8,309 nt of DNA from Flavobacterium sp. (GTDB lineage Bacteria > Bacteroidota > Bacteroidia > Flavobacteriales > Flavobacteriaceae). Position 1 is the first letter of the stretch. Every line of letters begins with the position of its first letter. Below are positions 1 through 6,047 of this stretch, in pieces. A program made the position numbers and the translations under genes. Location of the stretch: contig JAAURU010000147.1 of assembly GCA_012032075.1 (NCBI GenBank), forward strand, positions 1 to 8,309. Direction: 5' to 3'. The notes under the pieces are model-generated. The model worked only from the letters and a program-made list of their open reading frames with translations, had not been told where the DNA came from and did no database searches.

Positions 1-97
1 TATCATCGAAAATTAAAAAAGTTTTATTATCCTGTAGTAATCTTTCTGTAAAACATAAGCCTGCTAAACCAGAGCCAACAATTAAATAATCTATCAT
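1..97 (-). CDS. FAD/NAD(P)-dependent oxidoreductase, N-terminal fragment
   Basis: Only the first 32 codons are inside the window; the gene runs off the left edge. The peptide begins MIDYLIVGSGLAGLCF, a hydrophobic beta strand followed by the dinucleotide-binding motif GxGxxG (Gly8, Gly10, Gly13). A helix follows, then a second strand ending in acidic residues (FLIFDD), the usual place where the ribose of FAD or NAD(P) is held. This marks a Rossmann-type flavoprotein, but substrate and subfamily cannot be told from this fragment. An FAD-dependent oxidoreductase next to gldN is, from memory, common in flavobacteria. The start is fixed because the first strand and the glycine motif sit at the usual distance from Met1. 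The T-tract of the upstream gldN terminator ends only five bases before the ATG, so this gene is probably not a routine member of the gld operon. Confidence 0.8.
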   Translation of the reverse strand, partial: MIDYLIVGSGLAGLCFTERLLQDNKTFLIFDD

Positions 98-101
98 AGT
101 G

Positions 102-109
102 CAAAAATA
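102..109 (-). promoter_or_regulatory. Possible -7 box of the oxidoreductase promoter
   Basis: The minus strand reads TATTTTTG, an exact match to the Bacteroidota -7 consensus TAnnTTTG. An ATTG lies 18 bases upstream, inside the loop and right arm of the gldN terminator hairpin, and could be the -33 element (usual spacing about 19-21). Transcription from here would begin at or very near the oxidoreductase ATG, giving a leaderless or almost leaderless message. The match lies in a T-rich terminator tail, where such a word can arise by chance, so confidence is low. Confidence 0.3.
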
Positions 110-141
110 AAAAAACTCTTATCAAATCAATGATAAGAGTT
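103..141 (-). terminator. Rho-independent terminator after gldN
   Basis: A perfect 11-bp inverted repeat (AACTCTTATCA at 114-124, TGATAAGAGTT at 131-141) encloses a 6-base loop. On the minus strand the stem is followed by five T, one A and five more T (113 to 103), the layout of an intrinsic terminator for transcripts leaving gldN 28 bases upstream. On the plus strand the hairpin is followed only by a mixed AT stretch, so it looks directional. It closes the gldKLMN operon. Confidence 0.85.
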
Positions 142-169
142 AATTATATTAAATTGGAGAAAATTTATA

Positions 170-1063
170 TTAATAATTCCACATGTCTTGTTCAAAGTTT
201 CTAATCTTATCTTTAACACGTTCTGATTCTAATAATTGCATTTGAGCATTTTCTCTCATGTAATCTTTAATAAGCCTATCTCCATAAACATTTTCTTCTT
301 TATAAATAAAAGAAGTAAATCTTCTAGAATTCAACAAGTGATCAAAAGAGAATGGAACCGCAGAGTTTCTATCATTAAATGATTTAGCTTCATGAAGAAC
401 ATCTCTAGCTGCTGGGAAATAAACCCAAAATAATTCAACATAATCTTGTTCTTCAGCATTTAAAGTATAAACATCTGGAACAACAGGACAAATACCTAAT
501 AGACGATATTTTAATTCCCCTTGTCTTTTGTCAAAATACCAATATCCAACAACTCTATATGCATTAACATGATAAGCTTCAATTACTTGCTTAGTAATAT
601 ATTCTTCTGGGATTGCCTCACCAGCATTGTAGTATTCTCTTCCCGCGTCAGTAGTATCAATTAAAACTAAACTAGTTTCAATATCCGCTAACATTTTTTT
701 GTCTGTAAAATAGCTACTATCATAAACCTCAGTAATTTTACCATCTTTAATACCATTAATTAAAACATTATAAAGTGGTTGTCTATCAACAGATTTCATG
801 ATATCACCTTCAACAGGGAAATACAATGGAAAGTTAGCTCTTTCATCAAGGTCGATATATTCCCATACTCTCTTACCCATAAGAACATCTCTATCCATTA
901 CATAACCGTAAGGAAGTGGTTTGTCATTATCTGCAACAAGTTCAGCTTCAGTTTTAACACCTATTTGATCTGGTGTTTTTGCATTTAAAAGATTAGATTG
1001 TGCAAAAGTAAAAGTTGAACTTAAACCTAATGCGACTAATACTATAATTTTTCTCCAATTCAT
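170..1063 (-). CDS. gldN: GldN, periplasmic component of the T9SS / gliding machinery
   Basis: This 297-residue protein matches GldN, which with lipoprotein GldK forms the ring-like complex on the periplasmic face of the outer membrane. That complex couples the GldLM motor to type IX secretion and, in gliding species, to adhesin movement. A signal peptide is clear: Lys/Arg at residues 4-5, a hydrophobic core to about residue 20, and a likely signal peptidase I cut after Ala21 (TFA|Q). There is no lipobox. The mature protein carries the family's typical stretch around residues 57-85, with DRDVLMGKRVWEYIDL followed by ERANFPLYFP. Length is near that of other GldN proteins. It is the last gene of gldKLMN, 42 bases after gldM, and is followed by a strong terminator. 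No second copy (the gldO paralogue of Flavobacterium johnsoniae) follows. The reading frame is intact. The ATG is preceded by an A-rich leader without a Shine-Dalgarno sequence, as usual for the phylum. Confidence 0.95.
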   Translation of the reverse strand: MNWRKIIVLVALGLSSTFTFAQSNLLNAKTPDQIGVKTEAELVADNDKPLPYGYVMDRDVLMGKRVWEYIDLDERANFPLYFPVEGDIMKSVDRQPLYNVLINGIKDGKITEVYDSSYFTDKKMLADIETSLVLIDTTDAGREYYNAGEAIPEEYITKQVIEAYHVNAYRVVGYWYFDKRQGELKYRLLGICPVVPDVYTLNAEEQDYVELFWVYFPAARDVLHEAKSFNDRNSAVPFSFDHLLNSRRFTSFIYKEENVYGDRLIKDYMRENAQMQLLESERVKDKIRNFEQDMWNY

Positions 1064-1076
1064 TTTTTATTCTTTT

Positions 1077-1092
1077 AGTTTATATATAAACT
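1077..1092. repeat. 16-bp perfect palindrome between gldM and gldN
   Basis: AGTTTATATATAAACT is its own reverse complement. It lies in the 42-base gap between gldM and gldN, about 14 bases upstream of the gldN start. With no unpaired loop it would make a poor RNA hairpin, so a dimeric DNA-binding site or chance in AT-rich DNA are the alternatives. No function can be assigned from sequence. Confidence 0.45.
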
Positions 1093-1093
1093 C

Positions 1094-1107
1094 AAAAAGT
1101 ACTTTTT
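1094..1107. repeat. 14-bp perfect palindrome at the gldM stop codon
   Basis: AAAAAGTACTTTTT is a perfect palindrome that includes the first two bases (on the plus strand) of the gldM stop triplet. It sits one base from the 16-bp palindrome at 1077-1092. On the minus strand it ends in a short T-run (T5) followed directly by GAG, so at most it would be a very weak terminator or processing structure within the operon. Confidence 0.4.
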
Positions 1108-2641
1108 ATTTTATTTCGTAAGTACAAGGAGCTGTTTTTGGTAACAATAAATTAGAACCAACTAATTTAGTATTAATGTTACTAATAATAACAACATCAC
1201 CACGTTGTGCTTTTGCAATTGCTGCTTTTGCTCTTGTATCCATTTTATTACCATTCACTAAGACAGTTGGTTGACCTGGTACTTTAATAGTAAAAGCAGT
1301 AACATTAAGTGTAACATCAAAATCAAAATCTTCTAATTTAGCACCTACTGTAGAAACTTCTAAATTATTTTTTGGACCAGTTGCTTCATATTCACCTCTA
1401 ATTGTTCCAGATGGCCCTGGAATACCTTTAATACGGAAAGTTTTTTTGTCATTTACCACTTTACCATCAGGTAATTTAGCATTTACACTGATAAGAACTT
1501 CTCTACCTTGCCCAGGACTCATATTATATTTACCAGTTCCAGAACCTTTACTTAAACCTGGAGCTGAAGCTGTAACATCACTATCAGAAACTCCAGCAAA
1601 TGAAATTGTCATTGGATTCACAACACCTCTATATACCACATTCATTTTATCTGCAGAAATTGTAGCAGAATTAGGGCGTGGAACAACTACATATTTTCCT
1701 TCAAACTTTAATGGAATTTCTATTCCATCTTCTAAAAATCCAAACTCCCCTGATATATTTTGTTCTCCAATACCACCAGCAGTCATAGAAATCATAGCTT
1801 GACCATTTTCAATTTTACCAGGACCTTTGAAAGATGTTGGTTGTGTATTAGCATCATATCGACCTAAAACAACTTTCCCTGTAACTTGTTCACCTTGAAA
1901 ATAAGCATTTTTGTCTAAAACAACTATAGCTTGGAAATTCTTCATAGATGCTGCAGTTTTTAATGCATTACCTAAGAATAAATTATAAGCACCTGCTTCT
2001 GTATTTTTAACATCATTTTGCATAGAAGTAATGAATGTTAAAGTAGAGACAGCAGGAAAACCTTTAGCTTTATAATCTAAGAATTTCTTTTTTACACCTT
2101 CTCTATCTGTAATATCTGCTGTTGAGAATTTCTTTTCAATCTCTTTAATAAAAGGACCATACTTAACATCAGTACCTAATACCTGTTTTATATCAGCAAC
2201 ATACTTATCAATTTTACTTACAATTTCAGTACCTCTTGGACTATAACCGTCACCTTGAAACCACTTTTCGTCAATTGTAGATTTATCCATAGCTTCGAAT
2301 GGAAACTTACCCGTCTTTTTATCTACTTCAAAACCTTCAGTTACCTCAGATTTAACAGTTTCCAAAAAAGAACTAAAATCTTTAGAAATTTTTTCAACTT
2401 CTCTAGCTTTTTTTGCAGATTCACCATACTTAGCTGGTTCATCTGATGCTTTTGTATCTAAAGCAGTTAACAAAGATTCATTAGACTGATTTGTTAACTT
2501 ATTAGATTCGTCAAATTTATCATTGAAATTTCCAAAAGCTGTTAATACTTCTTTTGACATATTTAATGCCAACATTGCGATGAAAACCAAGTACATTAGG
2601 TTAATCATCTTCTGTCTAGGGGTTAATTTTCCTCCTGCCAT
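1106..2641 (-). CDS. gldM: GldM, inner-membrane motor and periplasmic shaft of the T9SS
   Basis: This 511-residue protein is GldM. A short cytoplasmic N-terminus with basic residues (Lys5, Arg9, Lys11) leads into one membrane helix at about residues 12-29 (LMYLVFIAMLALNM). The rest is a large periplasmic region: a helical part to about residue 225, then beta-rich immunoglobulin-like domains to the end, agreeing with the known dimeric GldM structure. In the GldLM motor two GldM helices sit inside a ring of GldL helices and turn with proton flow; the periplasmic shaft reaches the GldK/GldN ring. Arg9 just before the helix matches the position of a conserved basic residue of family members. Length is typical (about 510-520) and the frame is intact. 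The gene lies 55 bases after gldL and 42 bases before gldN in the same operon. Confidence 0.97.
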   Translation of the reverse strand: MAGGKLTPRQKMINLMYLVFIAMLALNMSKEVLTAFGNFNDKFDESNKLTNQSNESLLTALDTKASDEPAKYGESAKKAREVEKISKDFSSFLETVKSEVTEGFEVDKKTGKFPFEAMDKSTIDEKWFQGDGYSPRGTEIVSKIDKYVADIKQVLGTDVKYGPFIKEIEKKFSTADITDREGVKKKFLDYKAKGFPAVSTLTFITSMQNDVKNTEAGAYNLFLGNALKTAASMKNFQAIVVLDKNAYFQGEQVTGKVVLGRYDANTQPTSFKGPGKIENGQAMISMTAGGIGEQNISGEFGFLEDGIEIPLKFEGKYVVVPRPNSATISADKMNVVYRGVVNPMTISFAGVSDSDVTASAPGLSKGSGTGKYNMSPGQGREVLISVNAKLPDGKVVNDKKTFRIKGIPGPSGTIRGEYEATGPKNNLEVSTVGAKLEDFDFDVTLNVTAFTIKVPGQPTVLVNGNKMDTRAKAAIAKAQRGDVVIISNINTKLVGSNLLLPKTAPCTYEIK

Positions 2642-2647
2642 TTTGAA

Positions 2648-2697
2648 ATTAGTTTTTTTTAATTAATAAAATTTGTTAAATTAATGATAAAACTAAT
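2648..2697. repeat. Imperfect inverted repeat between gldL and gldM
   Basis: A 9-bp outer stem (ATTAGTTTT at 2648-2656, AAAACTAAT at 2689-2697) encloses 32 AT-rich bases with a further 6-bp pairing option (ATTAAT at 2662-2667 and 2680-2685). It fills nearly the whole gldL-gldM gap and touches the gldL stop codon. It could be a weak intercistronic mRNA structure tuning the gldL/gldM ratio or mRNA decay, but AT-rich DNA pairs easily by chance. Confidence 0.3.
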
Positions 2698-3329
2698 TAT
2701 CCTCTATTGTTCATTGCAGAAAGCATACCTCCATAAACTGCATTTAATGATGCAATGTTAGAAGTCATTGATTGCATTTGCTCTTTTAATTTAGCTGCAT
2801 TATCAGCAATTTCTTTGTTTGCTTCAGCATTTCTTGAAGCGCTTTCTAATTGTACTTTATATAAGCTATTTAAAGCTTCCATTTGAGCAGCCGCTTGAGA
2901 CATCTCATCTGAATATTTCTTCTGTGAAGCAATAGAATCAACTGTTGGAGAAATACTTTTAGCTGCTCCTTCAAAATTTTTGATACTTGTTCCTAAACTC
3001 TCCATTAAAGCACTATCAATTCTAGCTTCTTTTAACATAGAATCTAATTTTTGTGACAATAATCCTTGAGCATCTTCTGGATTTTCTTTTTTCTTTTTGT
3101 CACCAACGGCACCTCCAGCTAATTCTGGATATACTAAAGACCAATCTAAATCTTTTTCAGGAGCGTCAAATGCTGATAAAGCAAAAATTCCTGCTTCTAC
3201 TAATAATCCTATAATCAACATAAGGTTTGCACCAGGCCAGTGTTGTAATTTGAATAAAGCTCCAACGATTACTACTGCTGCTCCCATTCCATAAAGGAAA
3301 TTCATTACTGTTTTACTTAAAAATGCCAT
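2697..3329 (-). CDS. gldL: GldL, inner-membrane proton-channel subunit of the T9SS motor
   Basis: This 210-residue protein is GldL, which forms the membrane ring around the GldM helices and converts the proton gradient into rotation. Two membrane helices are visible: about residues 8-26 (VMNFLYGMGAAVVIVGALF) and about 35-54 (NLMLIIGLLVEAGIFALSAF), joined by a short conserved turn (KLQHWPGAN). Glu45 inside the second helix corresponds to the buried glutamate (Glu49 in Flavobacterium johnsoniae GldL) that is central to proton coupling; the charged Lys27 and His30 near the end of helix one are also present. From about residue 80 onward the protein is a polar, Ala/Lys/Glu/Ser-rich helical cytoplasmic tail with likely coiled-coil character. 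Length is usual for the family and the frame is intact. It lies 52 bases after gldK and 55 before gldM, with no terminator on either side. Confidence 0.97.
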   Translation of the reverse strand: MAFLSKTVMNFLYGMGAAVVIVGALFKLQHWPGANLMLIIGLLVEAGIFALSAFDAPEKDLDWSLVYPELAGGAVGDKKKKENPEDAQGLLSQKLDSMLKEARIDSALMESLGTSIKNFEGAAKSISPTVDSIASQKKYSDEMSQAAAQMEALNSLYKVQLESASRNAEANKEIADNAAKLKEQMQSMTSNIASLNAVYGGMLSAMNNRG

Positions 3330-3381
3330 AATAAATAAATTTTAGTTAGTTAAGTTAATATAATTAAAAATTGGTTAAATG

Positions 3382-4753
3382 TTATTTAGGGATTGTTGCT
3401 GTAGCAGCTGTTCCCATGTAATCTTGTACGGTTCTGAAACCAATGTAGCTTCTAGCAGAATCTGCATACTCATAATCACGAGTAGAAACTTGTAAGAAAT
3501 AAGCAACATCTTTCCATGAACCTCCACGAACTACTTTTCTTTGATTTTTACGATCTGCAACATTTGGATTCATTGTAGATACAAACTCATAAGCCGTTAC
3601 ATCATAAGCTGATTCAGTCCATTCTGAAACGTTTCCAGCCATATTGTAAAGATTAAAATTATTAGGCTCATATGACTTAGCTTCTACTGTATATAAAGCA
3701 CCATCAGCTGCATAATCACCTCTATTAGGTTTGAAGTTTGCTAAGAAACAACCTCTGTCATTTTTAGCATAAGGACCGCCCCAAGGAAACGTAGCCGATT
3801 CTATTCCACCACGAGCTGCATATTCCCATTCAGCTTCTGTAGGTAAACGGAACATATTTACTTGATCTCTTCCTTTTTTCTTCTTGATATATGAATTTTT
3901 TATATAATGTTCTCCAAGCACAAAATGCTTTAGCTTGTTTCCATGTAACACCTACTACAGGATATTCTGCAAAGGCTTGATGCCAAAAATAATCGTTGTG
4001 CATTGGCTCATTATAAGAATAAGCAAAATCTTTTATCCATACAGTAGTATCAGGATATATCTCAATTGGTTTCGCTTCACCATAAAGACTATCACGTCCT
4101 TTCTTTCTAGCAACCTTGTTCCAATCTACTTCACTGTATCTGAACTTTAATTTACTTACATCAATAGTTTTCAAACCATTATATTGCTCAGATTCTGGAA
4201 GATACATAGAATCCATTACCTCAACATAATACTCATCTGGATATTTTTGAGGATCTGTAATAAGTTTGACCTTTTTGTTTAATTTTCTGTTAGCATTTGG
4301 ATCGTCATCAGTACCAATACTGTAGTAGTTCTCATACATGTATTTGTCATAAGGAGACATTTCTTCTACATTAGCATCTGCGAAAGCATAATCTCCAATA
4401 CCTCCATTTTCACCTTCTGCCTGTCCAGCCATTTCAGCTAGAATTGCTAATTTAGTTCTAATAGTTGAGTCTTTTACCCATTCTACGAACTGACGGTACT
4501 CTGCATTTGTGATTTCAGTTTCATCCATGTAGAATGAACGAACGGTTACAGTTTTAGTTGGAGCGTCTTGAACATTAGCAAAATCATCATCTGATTTCCC
4601 TAAAATAAAGGCACCTCCAGGTACTAATGTCATCCCATAAGGTTTTTCTGGATGCCATTTCTTTCCTTTCACACCTACTAATTCTCCTCTATCTCCTTTA
4701 CCACAACTGATAAACAATGATAAGATTGCTGTAAATACAACTAACTTCTTCAT
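3382..4753 (-). CDS. gldK: GldK, outer-membrane-associated T9SS lipoprotein (single-base frameshift)
   Basis: GldK is the lipoprotein that pairs with GldN in the ring beneath the outer membrane. The N-terminus is a lipoprotein signal: MKKLVVF, a hydrophobic stretch, and lipobox LFISC with Cys17 as the acylated residue. The rest is a formylglycine-generating-enzyme/SUMF1-like fold, from GMTLVPGGAFILG near residue 40 to RGGSW and the terminal GFRTVQDYMG. There is no cysteine between RGGSW and GFR, where true FGE enzymes carry their catalytic pair, so a structural role fits. The gene is read in two frames: 4753 to about 3880 encodes the N-terminal two thirds, ending AFCAWRTLYK; the remainder, from GRDQVNMFRLPTEAEWEY to the TAA at 3382, is in the neighbouring frame. 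Removing one A from a run of six (3896-3901 or 3874-3879) joins them into 456 residues, normal GldK length. First gene of the operon, with its own promoter. Confidence 0.93.
3874..3901 (-). other. gldK: Frameshift site in gldK (one extra base)
   Basis: Two runs of six A on the minus strand (3901-3896 and 3879-3874) flank the place where gldK changes frame. Dropping one A from the first gives LYKNSYIKKKKGRDQ; dropping one from the second gives LYKKFIYQEEKGRDQ. Both join the conserved AFCAWRT and FRLPTEAEWEY blocks. I favour the first run because YKN is the pattern I recall from related GldK proteins, but the sequence alone does not decide it. Confidence 0.8.
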
Positions 4754-4790
4754 ATAAATTTGGGTTAATTTAATTTCACTTTTAAGGGCG

Positions 4791-4821
4791 TAAACCTATT
4801 CAATAATTTTGAAAAAACAAT
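4791..4821 (-). promoter_or_regulatory. Promoter of the gldKLMN operon (Bacteroidota type)
   Basis: The minus strand carries ATTG (4821-4818), exactly 19 bases, then TAGGTTTA (4798-4791). This fits the Bacteroidota primary sigma consensus (TTTG or TTG, about 19 bases, TAnnTTTG) with one mismatch in each element. Transcription would start a few bases below 4791, leaving a leader of roughly 30 bases before the gldK ATG at 4753. It lies just downstream of the terminator of the preceding gene, which supports gldKLMN as an independent unit. Confidence 0.6.
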
Positions 4822-4839
4822 TATTTTGAAGTTTTTCTT

Positions 4840-4873
4840 AAAAAAATATTAAAATTAACATAAATTTTAATAT
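4840..4873 (-). terminator. AT-only hairpin terminator after the arginase-like gene
   Basis: On the minus strand ATATTAAAATT (4873-4863), a 6-base loop, and the perfectly paired AATTTTAATAT (4856-4846) are followed by six T (4845-4840). The shape is that of an intrinsic terminator with the same 11-bp stem and 6-base loop as the one after gldN, but the stem has no G-C pair and would be weak alone. Its place, 23 bases after the stop of the upstream gene and 18 before the gldK promoter, supports the call. Confidence 0.65.
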
Positions 4874-4896
4874 CTCACACTTCAAAATACCTTGAA

Positions 4897-6044
4897 TTAC
4901 AATAAATTACGTCTATAAGCTTTCCACCACCTACTTGGTATCTCTTGCTCACATGCTGCTATATAATCATCATGTGTGCATGGTAATAACGTATTTCTTT
5001 TTAATTTATTATCCACATTATTAAAAAAAGGTATTTCTATCCACCATCTTTCTGTTTTATTACTCTTATAAAAGATTAATTCATCTTCATCAATCAATAC
5101 AATATACTTTAAATACTCTTCTTTACTTCCAAAAGGATATTCTTTTGAACGAATAGAATAGCCTTCAATAAAATACCAAATTACCTGAGCAACTAACAAT
5201 AATTCATTATTGGAATTATTAAAATTAAAGACTCCAAATAAAGAAACTTTATCACTTACTCCAGCATATCTAGCTAAAGTACAAATTTCTTTACCTGTAA
5301 AACCATTTGGATTAAATTGGTGATAATTCCCTGAAAAACTAGATTGTACAGCCGTCATATCTAAACTAACTAAGTCAGCATCTCTAAAAACGGGTTCAGC
5401 AATCGCTAGCTTATTTGAAACTTCTCCTAATCTATATGCCTCAAAAAATAACTTTTCAATTAAATCTATTTCTTCTTGCGAATTATAATAGGTTTGATAA
5501 CCAATATTGCTAAAATTAAACAAATTATTTGGTTCTTCAATAATTATTTTTGTTAAATACGATTGATAAGTTTTTACATTTTCTTTGGCAAAATCAAATT
5601 TATCATCTATAGTAACCAAATTAACCATTTGATCCAGATTATCATAAGCTCTATATAAAGCATAGGTCAAATCTTGACTCCTCCTATTATAATAGGTATA
5701 ATTTTTTTTCTTAATAAGTCTTCTGTTATTGACTTTACTAAAAAATATGTATCTTCAATTGTTTCTCCAAACTGAATATTTCCAAGATCGGCAATAGATA
5801 CATCCCAGTTTCCTGGAAATAAACTATAAAAATTATTTCTAAATATATCAAATTCATTAGTTGGATTCTCAACACCTTTTCCTCTATTTTCATTTACACA
5901 AACTATAGCTATGTTAACGTTATCTAAATTTGGGAAATCAGTTACTGTATGAAAAACGGCTTTTTTACCTAATGTTTGATTAGATAATGTTTCTTTAAAA
6001 TCTAGAAAAGCAGTACTTACTGGTTGTAAAAAATCAAAAACCAT
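4897..6044 (-). CDS. Formimidoylglutamase-like arginase-fold protein (single-base frameshift)
   Basis: This looks like the ureohydrolase (arginase/agmatinase/HutG) family protein often annotated formimidoylglutamase in flavobacteria. It is split into two frames: 6044-5679 encodes MVFDFLQPVS through IIPIIIGG, and 5678-4897 encodes SQDLTYALYRAYD to the end. Adding one base near 5679 restores GGSQDL and a 382-residue protein. Family motifs are recognisable but degenerate. Where arginases have GGDHS, this has GGSQD (metal His replaced by Gln124). DAHTD is DDKFD (Asp147 and Asp151 kept, His replaced by Lys149). SFDVD is SLDMT (Asp229 kept, second Asp replaced by Thr231). Three of the six manganese ligands therefore seem missing, so hydrolase activity is doubtful. 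No other hut gene is nearby. The start lies three bases after the topA stop, implying co-transcription with topA. Function in this organism is unknown. Confidence 0.78.
5676..5684 (-). other. Frameshift site in the arginase-like gene (one missing base)
   Basis: The minus strand reads GGAGGAGTCAAG; the first frame passes through GGA GGA GTC AAG ATT and stops at TGA (5669-5667). One added base, for example GGA GGA AGT CAA GAT, continues as GGSQDLTYALY, the expected strand-loop-helix of the fold. Unlike the other three breaks it is not in a long homopolymer; the likely missing base is one A of an AA pair. Confidence 0.8.
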
Positions 6045-6047
6045 TCA

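Noticed and set aside
98..169. A gldO paralogue following gldN
   Set aside because: The sequence after gldN is a terminator and then an unrelated flavoprotein start; no second GldN-like frame is present in the window.
779..3294. Plus-strand open frames at 779-988, 1446-1802, 2255-2446 and 3097-3294
   Set aside because: They lie antisense inside gldN, gldM and gldL, whose products are clearly recognised; their translations show no family motifs and look like reverse-strand shadows.
3342..3358. Short tandem repeat of TTAAC/TAAC units upstream of gldL
   Set aside because: Only about four imperfect 4-5 base units in an AT-rich gap; no recognisable regulatory match, so left unannotated.
3382..3951. 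A separate SUMF1-domain gene beginning at 3951
   Set aside because: The residues before FRLPTEAEWEY in this frame overlap the upstream gldK frame; the piece lacks a signal sequence and fits as the C-terminal third of GldK.
3935..4150. Plus-strand open frame inside gldK
   Set aside because: Antisense to conserved GldK coding sequence, hydrophobic/aromatic nonsense-like translation and no leader or domain.
3382..4753. GldK as an active formylglycine-generating enzyme
   Set aside because: The fold is FGE-like but the segment from RGGSW to GFR has no cysteine, so the catalytic pair is absent; the gldKLMN context fixes the structural role.
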